This document shows, piece after piece, positions 1 through 11,392 of a stretch of 64,000 nucleotides of DNA. Location: NCBI RefSeq assembly GCF_028769735.1, contig NC_088171.1:124580533-124644532 (forward strand), in the 5' to 3' direction. This DNA comes from Zonotrichia leucophrys gambelii (taxonomy: Eukaryota; Chordata; Aves; Passeriformes; Passerellidae). Within the stretch, counting starts at the first letter, position 1, and the number at the start of each line of letters is the position of its first letter. A program made the translations under genes and the position numbers. The notes beneath the pieces are model-generated. The model saw only the letters and a program-made list of their open reading frames with translations. It was not told the origin of the DNA and made no database searches.

Positions 1-2001
1 CAATAAAATTTAAATCAGTTTTAAGATCATGTACTATGTCAATTATGAAGACTTCTTCTTTTCTCTAATCTCATATCCCAGTCTCCAAATTCCATCTCCC
101 AACTTTTGAATGGATGCATTTGTGTCAGCCCAGTCTGCGTTTGAGAACCAAGCAGTTTTGGATCCTTTCCTTCCAAGTGTTTGTAAATCCAAACACATGA
201 AATAGCCGAATTACAACAAATCAGCTGAGATATTAGCAGTAGAAGTTACAGGTCCTTGGAGGTAGACCTTTTACCACCACCCCAGGTCTCTGTTTCATGT
301 CTCCCTGTCTCCTCAGCAGGGGGAGTGGTTTCACTGGATCCCTGCAACACACTGATCTAGCCAGCCTGGCAATTAAGGGTCCTTTTCTTTAACAGCCAAG
401 GCCAATCAGACTTGGTTACTACACTTACTCTTGATCAATCCTTTCTCTGATTTTGATGATGAACGGATTGCTTTTTTGATAATAATTTATCAATCAAACC
501 ACCCATCACAGTTTCCCCAGTCAAAGCTATCTACAAGGAAAGGCTGGGTTTCAGCTTCAAGGGATGAGAAAAAGAGGGTCCCAGACAAGCCCAAGGCTAT
601 GCAAATGTTCCAAATCAATGCAGTGTCCAATCTCCTGCTGTGCCATTTCTTCTGCCATATCCTGGCCACTGTTACCTTCAGACTCCCTCCTATGTACTAT
701 TCCCATCTGGACACACCCATATGACAGTTCTATTTTTTTTTCTATTCTTCAAGCTTGCTCTCAAAGAAATCTTTACAAATACAAATTTTATTCTAGTTTT
801 TCAGTCTTTACACTACTCTTTATTACTTGCCTGGCTTAGATCAAAAAGCCTGAAGATTTCCTCTTGGAAAGACTGAATTTTAAGTCTAACGCTTTTACCT
901 AAGCATATTTTAAGGGTACTAGAGAATATTCTCAAAGCAGAGAAAGTGGTAGCAGGTGTTTTTGATAAAATTGACCCTATTGAAGAGCACAACCAAGTTT
1001 ACTTGAAGAAAAGATAAAAAAAAATCATTAACTAGGATTGATAAGAAGAGAAGCAGTCAAGCACAAAAATGCTATTATTCCATGTTAACTGTCTACTGTC
1101 CTCCACCCAAAATTCAGCTTATGACAGTGGTTCACAAAACACCCGGAGACCTTTTGTAAGAAGTACCATATAAATATGTGTGCATTAATAAGCTATAACT
1201 GGGACAAAATAAAACTATATTTAAATTGCTCTCTCCCTCCCATACTTACATGTGCTAAATTTTCATAAAGACACCTCTGAAACCCAAGTCTGGTCACTTG
1301 ACTACAGCCACACCACACTGATAATGTCATACTGAGCACTGCATCAATACTGATAAACACGTTGTTAGAAGCTTTTGACACCAAAAATATGATTCATCAT
1401 ATAATGAATCACTGTAATCAGTACACGAGTAATAACAGAAGCACTTCTGAAGTAAAAATCCTGAATTACATTATATAGGTAAAATAAAAATATTTTCATT
1501 TTGTTCAGTTCATCATTAAAGGCAAAAACCAACATCCCAACAAAGAACCAGCAAGAAAATCCATGTACATGACTGTGACTCCATGTATCTCAAGTAACTA
1601 CAACCACTCTTCTATAAAGAACTACATTATGCTACAAAATATTCTTAGTCCATACAGGACTTCACATTTACCATAATACTTAGTTACCATGTAATAACTC
1701 AAAATACTGACAGTACAGATAAATTATCTTTGTGCTCTTGTGTATGGTTGCTGATTATGGAGATTAAAAATTACTCACTTGTCAAACACAAACCCACAAA
1801 TTACAGAGAGAATAATCCATACAAATAGTCCAAGGTCTTCAACATTCTTTACTAAAAGCCATAACTTTCACAATAAAGCAAAAAGCAAAGGAAAATATTT
1901 CCAAATATTATATAAAATCAGCATAGTACTAGAATGATATATCTCAGAACATTGAGAGTGTTATTGTTCACATATTTAAAAAGGGAACTGATGTTTGATA
2001 T
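1..2001. other. AT-rich flank, no confident gene
   Basis: No recognisable repeat or RNA gene. Two short minus-strand open stretches with splice-like borders (about 1,251-1,323 and 1,779-1,852) are discussed under findings. Confidence 0.5.
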
Positions 2002-2267
2002 TTAAAAGAGAGATACACCAATAATGCACTGATTAGAAGTTAGGGATTTCTGCCTTTGCTCATTGTGGTCAAACATAAAATTAACATTTTCCATGCTAGC
2101 TTCATATTTGCAGACTAATTCATATGCAGAACAGAGGCCCTTCATTGTTTCTGCTGTCCTTGTTATACACAAGCAATTTTTTTTAATACTGACAGTGAAC
2201 AGAATTAATTCAGATGAAAATACAAATATAAGAACTTTTGTCCTAAAAAACATATATACCTGAACTT
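2002..2267 (-). CDS. Candidate alternative terminal exon
   Basis: An exceptionally strong acceptor (TTTTTCTTTTTTTCCTTCAG) is followed by two bases and 87 open codons ending in TAA. The last part contains MKGLCSAYELVCKYEASMEN and a short tail ending IIGVSLF. The two-base start fits the phase left by the 8.85 kb exon, so it could be an alternative 3' exon to the one at 3.67-3.84 kb. The first 30 codons are Val/Phe/Leu-rich. It may be fortuitous: the region is AT-rich and no family is recognised. Confidence 0.25.
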
Positions 2268-3458
2268 CTGAAGGAAAAAAAGAAAAATGCATCAAAGAGC
2301 ACCTCAAAGTTCCCCACCTCCTCCTGGCCAAGCTAATGGATTTTGTGGTTCAGTTATCCAAAGGGCCTTTGGAAGTCCGGCTGGTGTGTTAGAGCCTGAG
2401 AGCACTTGACAGAGTCCTCAGTAACTCAGACATTGACTTTCCATTTGGACTGTAAGGCTTAAAGACAATAAAAAGTCTCTGCACATCAGTCCTAAGAGAT
2501 GGGAGACATTCACAGAGTGGTTCTCAGCATCCTGGAGTAGAAAATACAATTTAACAGAACCAAAGAGAAAGTGGTGTGTAACAGGCAGGCTTCTCTGAGT
2601 GTTTTATTAGAACTTGCATCTAGCACTGCTCCACAAAGAATGGGCCTGTTTTTAAAAACACCTATTTCTCCACTGTCTCCACTTTCACTAAAACTAAAAT
2701 TAGACAGAAGACAATCCGTTCGTTTTTACTACCAATTTGTAGATGTAGATACCCAAGAAATTGCAGTATTTTGTTCCAAAGGTTGGCTGATGGACTCTCC
2801 CCCACACAGAGCTCTCCCTTGTCTCTCCCTCTGCAGCTCCAGCCACCTCCTCAAGCTCCCCGGCCAGGTGTGTCCCCAGGAGCACTGGAGCACCCTTTCC
2901 CAGTGCCCTCCCCCTCTGAGGAGGAACAATCCAGTGATGACACCCAGGCTGCCATGGAGCCTATCACCACACCAGGCCTCTCTGTGAGTGCTGGCAGAGC
3001 TGCATCACAAATAAACAGGATGTCAAATTTACTGTGATTTCTGATGTAAACACATCCCATGGACATGCTCCTGCTGCCCCCTCTGCAGTCCAGTGCAGGA
3101 ATAGCTGCTTTGCATCCTAAGGCTGCCCAGAAAAGTTTGCTCAAGTTTTGCAAAACAGATGGAAAATAGAAACCTTTTTATTACTGCTTTCTGAGCAACT
3201 TGTCTGACTTCCTTAAAGATAACTGAAATTTCAAACCTATACATATGGAAACAGGATTGAACTCTAGATCTTACTATCTGATTTACAAAATATGGGATAC
3301 AGCGTCCTGGGAGTAGGGAGGGAGAGGATGGGTAGTAAAACACTGCTCTCATCAGTGGCTAGTGATAAGATCTCCAGTTTAAAATGCCCTGCATAAACAG
3401 GAACAGTGAGGCAAGCCAAATTCCACACTGGGAGATAAGCTGCAGTTTACAGGAACAA

Positions 3459-3504
3459 TTTATTCTATATATTGAAAAGATTGATCCAATGAATAATTTT
3501 TATT
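3459..3504 (-). terminator. Candidate polyadenylation signals
   Basis: Two AATAAA hexamers occur on the minus strand at 3,499-3,504 and 3,459-3,464, about 160-210 nt past the stop of the candidate terminal exon. Position is right for a short 3' UTR. The hexamer is common in AT-rich DNA, so this is only supportive. Confidence 0.25.
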
Positions 3505-3665
3505 TTTCCAACAGCTGCAACCTATCAGGAAAACTTATCTGGTGAAGAGCCCTTGGGGCAATGACTGAAGATTAAGTAGAAGTATGACACAGAAATTGTC
3601 TGCTTCAAAACAGAACAACCAAATAAAGGGTAATCTCTTGATAGATTATGAGTGCAAAGCAAAAA

Positions 3666-3836
3666 TTAAATTAAGAAAGGAATAACAGAACCCTGCAGAG
3701 CACTGTTATCCCTTATGGTCATCCACAAATCTTGAGGATTTTTGGGGAAGATTTTCTGTTCCATTTTTTCTACTTTAAAGGCCACTTGCTGATGCAACAA
3801 ATAACTCTTGTCAGCAAACCAAGCCTCAATAGTGCC
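3666..3836 (-). CDS. Candidate terminal coding exon
   Basis: A strong acceptor (AACTGGTCTGTTGCTTCAG) opens 56 codons in phase 0, ending at a TAA. The peptide starts GTIEAWFADKSYLLHQQVAF and includes VEKMEQKIFPKNPQDLWMTI before ending SVIPFLI. It has the mixed charged/hydrophobic composition of a real folded protein. If all candidates are joined, this would be the C-terminus of a protein of about 370-400 residues. AATAAA signals follow 160-210 nt downstream on the minus strand. Alternatively a weak internal donor is used and the gene continues left, where other splice-bounded frames exist. I do not recognise the protein. Confidence 0.42.
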   Translation of the reverse strand, partial: GTIEAWFADKSYLLHQQVAFKVEKMEQKIFPKNPQDLWMTIRDNSALQGSVIPFLI

Positions 3837-4156
3837 CTGAAGCAACAGACCAGTTATTCCAAATTTATCCAAAATATTCATGTTCCATGCCTTTCCTGCC
3901 TGTGCCTTATGCTACTGTTCTAGTTTGTTCACAGGTACATCCCCACTCAAAAATGAGATCACTTTGACAGGGTACTGTTTACAGAAAGAAAACTTCACAC
4001 TTCTGATGCTTTCCTCAGGGAAAAGGGCTGGACCATTTGCTCAATGCAATACAAATGACATGATGAACATGAAAAAAGATAGAAAAGAAACAAAACAAAA
4101 AGTTCATAAATCTTGCTTAATTTTTGAGAAGAATTATTAGCTAAAGATATCCTTAC

Positions 4157-4179
4157 AGGAGATGCTACAGGAACTTTGT
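4157..4179 (-). CDS. Candidate micro-exon (weak)
   Basis: A 23-nt stretch lies between a TTTTCTCTTACTTTGGGAAAG acceptor and a CCT|GTAAGG donor. A two-base start completes the codon left by the 8.85 kb exon (G+AC, Asp) and it then reads KVPVASP, ending in phase 0 as the next candidate exon requires. The phase fit is the main support. A micro-exon of this size needs transcript evidence. Confidence 0.22.
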
Positions 4180-7100
4180 CTTTCCCAAAGTAAGAGAAAA
4201 TGCACAATAAAAAATGTTTTGCTTTTCCTTCTTCCCCCTTATCTATTGCAGACAGTGTGATTCCTACACTGTATGAATATTCCCAAAATATGTTTTAAAA
4301 TATTACTGCATATATACAGTCCTAATGCACATACATGGGTGATTTGCCTAGCACAATTTGTCTCTAAACAGTTGCTGTAAGTCAAGTTAAAAATAATATT
4401 TAACTTTTTTCTGCCACACATTAAAGTATAACTTTTTTCTAATAAAATATACATTGATGAAACATTTGAAAAAACCTGCAAGTCCTCATCTCACCAAATC
4501 AAAGAGCCACAGGCATGTTGTTCTGTTACTAATGTGAGCACTTTCCCGAAATCAAGCAGTCTCAAAAATGACCCAAGCGTCAGTTTCTGTTTATTTTTAA
4601 TATTTACATGTCATTCACTCTGCGCTTTCCAATTATTTGGAAATAATTCCTTTTTTCAAGCAAGAAGCAAAGAGAATTGTAAAAAAAAAGCCACTGAGTC
4701 TGGACAATGCTGGCCAGAGCTGCCAGCACTGCTGAAAGAGATCTGGAGACTCCAGGCAAGAAACACCTCTGAGAGGGTCCCCTGCTTCCTGCCAAAGTGA
4801 GATTGCACCTCCCAAAGAGTGCGACCACTCAGCCATTGTTTCTATGGCATGCACAAGCCAAGCAGTCACAGCTCCATAAACCATCTTCAAGGGTTTCTTT
4901 GCTATTGCAGGCATTCAGGAGACACACACTGCAGTTCACCTCACAACTGGCTGTACTTCTGTCCTTCTCCATCCATTAGAAACCTGCTTCAGAACAGGGA
5001 AGGCAAACAGTTAGCTCATCTTGCTCTCTCCAGTCCCAACTTCCCTTCATCTCCTGTCCTTGGGGCAGTTCTGCAGGGCTACACAGACTACAGTACCTGT
5101 GGTAGCTCATTCAAAGCTATTTTGTCTATGAACACATTCATGGAGAGCATCCAGGTACACCTCTCAGATGGGTTCTCCTTCCATTTCCCTGACCATCCTA
5201 CAAGTCTGTGCTCATCTCTTGTTAATAAGAGTACATCCATCATGAAAGGTGCTCCATGTGGTGTTAACATGGTCATGTCAACATCATCTACAAGAACACT
5301 GTTATTTTCCTTTTCCTGTTGAAATCTATGACTTGACTCACAAGGATAGATAGCTCAGTCACCTGTAAGGAACAGTAGAACTCCAGTGCTGCTCTCTTCA
5401 TCACTTGTTTACAACTAATGAAGTTGGAATTATTTGGTGCTAATGAACTTTTTGTTTTGAACAGGTGATGAAAATGTTTCCTTCTAAATACAGTAACATA
5501 CACAACTGACATTTAGCTTTAGACCCAGCCTAATTACAGGCCAGATTTTGATGCTTTTCCTTTCTTGGTTTTCATTTTCTCAAAAGATCATTATTGAGAT
5601 AGCAGCACTTCGAGATACTTTTCAGGTAGAGCAATAGGGTGCATAGTACAAATACCAATAACACATAAACTCTCATACCTTATATGTGGGACTCTACAGA
5701 CCACTTGCAGTACTCTGCAGCCAGCACAGACTGTGTCAAAGGAAGATGCAATAGGGACATTCCCACAAGTGATGTATCATCCTATCCCCATGATTGACAA
5801 ATTTCCTTACACACTGTGACCAGATTAGAAAATCACAAAAAGAATATATTCTAGATATTTCAATACATCTTCTATCAGCTATGGCTCTTCTTTTATCAGC
5901 TATTCCTCATTTTCTCCCTCCTCCATAGACTATCCTCATGTCTGGGCTTCAGTCACATTCCAGGGCAGGGAGCAGAGAAATCTAGTTACATTATTCAAGA
6001 GACAAACAGTGCCTTGTAGCAGGTTTGATTTAGTTACTTCTGCAACTGTTCTGTTTTCAAGCTACCAGACATGGAGAGCAGAAGCTCCAAGCTCATCATT
6101 ACTTTATTTGTTATGACATCACCTCCTATCAATTGCCTTTTTGATGCAAGTATATCCAGTAACTTCAGCATTTCTTTACATCAAGCTCCTTCCACGTTTA
6201 TCAAACCACAGTTCAGGATACACTCTGAACTATTGCTGAGACGAGAAGGAGCTTCGGAATGAAAATGTCTCAGTCAGCCAGACATGTGAATGATGTACTT
6301 TGTAACAACCCAGTGTTTTACTGAATTACACACCAGAGATACAAAGTGAAGCCCCCGAGGCTATTCCAGTGTCAAGAATCTGCCTTCGCCAATTTTATGC
6401 CATGATGACTCAAGAGACAAAGTGATGTTCTGACAACACACTGCAATGTGTTGAAGAGCTAAAGGAGACCCGAGTCCTTCTGTTTTAGGAAAGAGAATGC
6501 TAGTTTACAAACTGAAATAAATCCCACCACATTAAAAATATATTGTGCAGTAAGCATCACCACCTTGTACACACTCTGCACCATATCAACTTGTTTTGGG
6601 TGACACACAGTTTACCACTAGGTCTTTCAGATTTTTCAGATAGGTTGCTTTAAAAAAAAAAATCTCACAATTACAGATGAGAGGTTTCTGTTGTTTCCTT
6701 AGCACTTAAATTTCAACTGGACATTTTGAACTGTGAAGTATCACTGCCAGCTAATCTCCAAGCCTAAACAAAAAAAAGTGTCTTTAACAAGGGAAACTGA
6801 CTTTGAAACAATTAGGTCACAAAGCCATCTCTTCACTGACCCATCTCTTATAAAGAAGAAATACATTAAATCAAACATCCATCTTTCTTCTTGTTTTTTA
6901 AACAAATCTTCAAACTTTTCAAAGGCCCAAAACAACTTAGTTTCTTCCAAAAGACTCGAATACAACCTCTTAGACAGCCATCTCCTCATCTCATGAGTCA
7001 AACTTTGCTGAACAGGTAAGAACTAAAGATATGTTAAAAAATGATGGATATGAAAACAGACACTAGAAAAACAAGATTCAAGGAGATGAATGGACAGTAA

Positions 7101-8306
7101 GGAAATGACACTGAAGCTTCTGGGCAGAGTAGGACCTATCAGGCATAAGCCAAAGGTGCTTGACACTACCTACACACCCATGTTAAAGCATCACTATGGT
7201 TGCCAGCTTTCTTTTTTCTTTTTGGCCTTGTAAACCATCTGCACAGTTGGTGTGTGGAGAAGTCTGGGCTTTCCAATATCACTGTCCCCTGCATATACAC
7301 TGCACAGCATGTGCATGTGAATGTCAAAGAAATCCCAAGCAGGAATAACTGCACCAAGATTTATGTATTTATGTACAACAGAATAATATTAACAAGAAAA
7401 TGAGAAAGTATGGACCATCTAGACTGTCTATTCTAGACAGCAGCCAGTGTTCATTGATAACAGGTATTAGACTCCATGACCATATATATTTCTTCACCAC
7501 TCAACACTAATTACTTCATTGAAGATGCTCCTCCTTAATAACCCCACTGAAGATGAGTTTAAAATAATCTGAGGTACAAGGCCCCTCCTGAGTCTGTAAA
7601 AAATTAAAATTGTTCTGTTTTTACCAGCTCAGGATGTTCTCCTAGGGTACAACAGATTCTAACTGATAGATGTTTGCAAGGAGAAGTGGTTGCAGATTAG
7701 TCATATTTTTTTTTTCATTCATGTAGTATTGTTAAGTGTCCAGCATCCCAAATAATGAGAATTAAAAACCCCAACACTAGACCTAGAGCTTTGATTTAAA
7801 CCACACCATGGGTACAAATCCCAGTGGGAAAAGGGATGTTTCACACACAGATCTGGTGATAATGCAGCTGGGAATGATCATTCTTGCTGTAATAGCATGA
7901 ACTGAAAATGTTTGTCATGAAAGGAAAAACAGGACCATGCACCTCTACTTTGCATTACACTGCACTATGGCCTTTAAGTAAGATGCCATAGTTCACTTAA
8001 ACTATGTGACATTATAGCATCTATATCAGACCTCCAGATCTACCTTAAATTAAATTAGCATTTCACCTTTTATCCCACCACCACCATTTAAAGTAGACAT
8101 TCACTTATAAATAGTTGTAGCACCTAAAACCCAGTAGTATGAGTAGTATTGATTTGTGACAATTATGGATACACAGTAGTTTCTCTTTGAAGCTACAGGG
8201 AAGTCAGTTAGTCCCTCAGGAAATTTCTGAACTCCGGTTTCTCACCTTTGATTCCCTTCTTTGAGGGAAGTGAAAACATTGCCCTTTTAGAGAGAGATGT
8301 GAATGA

Positions 8307-8340
8307 AAACCAAAACCAAAACCAAAACCAACCAAACAAA
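8307..8340. repeat. (CAAAAC)n simple repeat
   Basis: Imperfect hexamer repeat of CAAAAC/AACCAA units immediately next to the CR1 tail. It could be derived from the short terminal repeats that mark CR1 3' ends. Confidence 0.75.
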
Positions 8341-8348
8341 AAGTTAAT

Positions 8349-8450
8349 CACAGAATGGCCTGCATTGCAAGGGACCCTAAAGATCATCTAGTTCCAGCGC
8401 CCTTGCATGGGCAGGGACATCTTTAACCATATCAGGTTGCTCAGAGCTAT
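8349..8450 (-). mobile_element. CR1 LINE 3' fragment
   Basis: Read on the plus strand it has the diagnostic reverse-complement CR1 tail: CACAGAATGG, then GGGACCCTAAAGATCATCTA, GTTCCA and GGGCAGGGACATCTT, ending in the GGTTGCTCAGAGC block. It is a short 5'-truncated copy, as is usual for CR1. Confidence 0.75.
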
Positions 8451-8845
8451 GTTGGTTTTGTTTTCAAAACACATGCCACAATCCTGATGGAACAAAATGG
8501 ACCCGATGTTAGAATCTGACCCAGTAACTGAGACAACTGCAACACAACAATACTAAATCATCAACAATTAAAGGTTGCATTGTCAGGCAGAGGATGGACA
8601 ACACACAATGTGAGACCAGAGGAAGGATGATATTCAATAATGTGCAATACACAAAACACCTTCCAAAGTGGTAGAGGATGTAGAAAAAGCTGGAGGCAAC
8701 AATTACCACATATGGTTATATGGGAATAGTAGGAGATTTGGACAAAATTTGTCTGCAAATTATTGCCTTCCCTGTCATTTGTTTCCAAGCAATTTACCTA
8801 TGACCTGTAATACCATTACAGGAAATAACCAAAATACATATTTAC

Positions 8846-8882
8846 CTTTAGAGTGAAATAAAGGCAGAGCTTCATAAACGAT
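8846..8882 (-). CDS. Candidate short coding exon
   Basis: A very good acceptor (CATCTTCGTGTTTCCAG) and donor (AAAG|GTAAAT) bracket 37 nt. In phase 0, which matches the end of the exon at 10.8 kb, it reads IVYEALPLFHSK and leaves one base. The third frame has a stop. Joined to the preceding exon it gives a continuous helical-looking stretch. Confidence is limited mainly by its small size. Confidence 0.45.
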
Positions 8883-10775
8883 CTGGAAACACGAAGATGG
8901 ATTAAGAAGTCCTATGAAACTTATTTTTAATAAAGCATTGTAAGCATACAAGATGGTCAATTTAGATGGAATAAAACTGAAGGGAGGTTTTAGGAATATT
9001 TATAAGCACTCTTGATCTGAATGCTTTTCTAAGATGCTTTTAACATTAAACATTCATTGTGCTATGAAATATATTTGCTCTATGAGCCCAGGGCTTTTTG
9101 TTGTGTTTCTGTTTGCTTTTTAATTACTTGCATACTTTGTATTGAAAAGAATTAAACCACTGACATAATATGTGGTAGCTGAAGAATGCATCTGGCTTAA
9201 CTCTGCTGTCATCTTTAGTGTTCTTGCTCTGAATTCAACCTTTTTTTTGTTACAAGAGCCTACTAAAACTGTGGCCTGCAGGTATCAAAGGGAAATTGAG
9301 AGTACTAGCCTCTGGTTAGTACTAGGTCCATCTTGTTCCTCAGTTTGGTCTGCTAGACAGAAACACTTCCTTGGTAATGTATGTATTTGTGTTAGAAGCT
9401 GTTTAGAAAGCCAAAATACAATAATGCTGTACAGACTCAGTTGCTGAATATGTTCTTGTAGTTTTCAAATCAGGTAGCAAAGCTGCTCACCACCCTTATT
9501 TTTCATTACTATTTTGTCTAGGAAAACACTGCTCTCACAAATATTACAAGCAATAATTCCCATGACATAAAACAGCCACTTATTGTGGGTCTGGCATTAT
9601 GCTCATGTTATCCATTCTCAGACTTCCATAAAGTTACTTCTGCTGCTGAGGGAAGTACAACCATCCTAACAGCCACCAAAAGAAATCACACAAAACATGA
9701 TTTTCATTACCATCTTTGCCACTTTCCATACTGTCCTATGCAAGCAGTGTTCTGTATTAAACTACAGATGCATGTTGTAAAAGTCTACCAGTCTTACTGA
9801 AATGTCTATGTTACACTGGATACTTCAAACCTTATTTCTGTTTCCATCTACCAAAGACAACACAGACTTTAATGACAAGAAGGCATCGTTTTCCATTACA
9901 GAATTGAATTCTCTTCTTCCTCTCAGAAAAGAACTGGACTCTTTTCCACTATTAGTCAATAAAGTACAACATTTTCCATCTTTTACTTTCTATTTTCATA
10001 CAATTTGCAATGGACTAATGGTCTAGTTTCTTTGTCTTCAGATCACAAATGTAGAAGTGGCTAAGCATGTGGAATGTTCCACACTAAGGAATTAAGAGTA
10101 TTTATAGGCAGAAAGGCATTGACATTTAAACATTTAGCTAAAATTATTTAAGGAATTCTCTCCATGTGCAACAACAGCACCTCTTTCTTCAGAATAAAGT
10201 CTCAGAGGAGCACTGTTATAAGTTTACTCTTAAAATTATACCTACTAGAAACACAGGCTTGGAAAGCTGGGAGAACAATAAATGCAGTCACATCCCACTC
10301 TGCACGCTCTCAGGCAGACTGTCCACAGTTTTCCTCAAATCAAACATCCTTGCCCCTCATTTTAGTCCCTCTGTGATGCTCTGCTCCAGTCTTTCTACAC
10401 TCTATTTCCTTCCTGACAGGAGACTTCCCCTAGTATCCCTGTCTTTTCCAACAACCATCAAAGAATTTCAGGGAGAAAAAAAACCCTTACGATTTAATGA
10501 CAATTCTAAGGTTAAGGCAAATAAAGACATTAACAAATAAATAAATCTTTTCATAAAACAGATGAAAAGGAGAAGCTTTAGCCTGTGAGCAGCTGGCAGG
10601 TGCCTGCTTAACATCTGCTTTTATTAAGTCCTCTCTGCAGTCCTGGACAGCCACAGCTCCTCCTTGCTGCTCTCTGGGGAGCCCCAGTTAGTGTGTTAGC
10701 TACTCTGGACAAAAGAGACACACCCTTCATGGAGAATGAGTTACTTCTTCATGAGTCACTGAAAGCAGCACTCAC

Positions 10776-10895
10776 CTGATAGCAGGTTTTGATACAATAC
10801 AAACATGAGCACTTCCACAGGGGGGTTACATTACTATCCTGCAGACACACTGCATTTTGTACAAGCTGGAGCACTGCAGTTATACCATATCTTTG
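10776..10895 (-). CDS. Coding exon, helical-repeat-like segment
   Basis: The open frame ends at a perfect TATCAG|GTGAGT donor. With a GTGTTCAG acceptor at the right end it is 40 codons, phase 0 at both ends. Two alternative acceptors (first exon base at 10,873 or 10,920) keep the same frame but change the starting phase. The peptide contains YGITAVLQLVQNAV followed by a Cys- and Trp-containing stretch, WKCSCLYCIKTCYQ. The alternation of hydrophobic residues resembles HEAT/ARM-type helices, but I cannot assign a family. The other two frames contain stops, which supports this frame. Confidence 0.55.
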
Positions 10896-11352
10896 CTGAA
10901 CACTACAGCATTTTGAAAATCTAACAGTTTTATTTAAAGAATAAACTACCTTGAGAACATCCATAATTTCTAATTGTTTTTCTCCACAGAAAAATGAAGG
11001 TGACTGAATTTATGCTTTCTCCATTACACATCTCAATACAGATGTAAAAACTGCAATGCAGCTGCAACTCTCCAGTGGAGCTGATAGGAGTCTTATCTCT
11101 ACCATCACCCTCTGGCTTTTAAAAATAGATAAACCACATTATTTCTCTCTTACTTCCCTTCAACAATCTTTTCTTGTCCACACACAACCTTGACTCTTCT
11201 ACCCAAGCACAGCTTGGCAGGCCACTAATTCCCCTGGCCAGCTTAAGGTAATTTTTGCCTTATTTCATCTCTAGCACAAAGTCCTCATTTAACCTGCCAT
11301 TAAGGAAAATATGTAGGTAGGAAAGTATTCCTGGATCCCCAGTATGATCTAC

Positions 11353-11392
11353 CTGACACGAGCCACTGTGGAGAAGTGTCTGACAACTTGCA
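11353..11392 (-). CDS. Candidate small exon, reading frame undecided
   Basis: A strong GAGCTCTTTGCAG acceptor is followed by 40 nt and a GTGTCAG|GTAGAT donor. All three frames are open, so the phase cannot be settled from this piece alone. One frame (CKLSDTSPQWLVS) would follow the 26.7 kb candidate. Another (QVVRHFSTVARV) would follow exon 4 directly. The short length and ambiguous frame keep confidence low. Confidence 0.35.

Larger units (their letters stand above)
4180..8845 (-). other. Intron or intergenic DNA
   Basis: AT-rich, single-copy in appearance. It carries a (CAAAAC)n run and a CR1 tail at 8.3-8.45 kb. A 167-codon plus-strand open frame at 4.8-5.3 kb has no coding character. Confidence 0.5.

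Noticed and set aside
4819..5322. 167-codon plus-strand open frame
   Set aside because: Ser/His/Cys-rich, with no domain, no splice context and no coding character.
5648..5700. Minus-strand stretch reading SVLAAEYCKWSVESHI then stop
   Set aside because: The protein-like frame hits a stop before the donor, its phase does not fit, and it is too short to support alone.
6970..7015. Plus-strand stretch with acceptor and CAG|GTAAGA donor (TAISSSHESNFAEQ)
   Set aside because: It is an isolated 42-nt frame with no plus-strand partner exons nearby.
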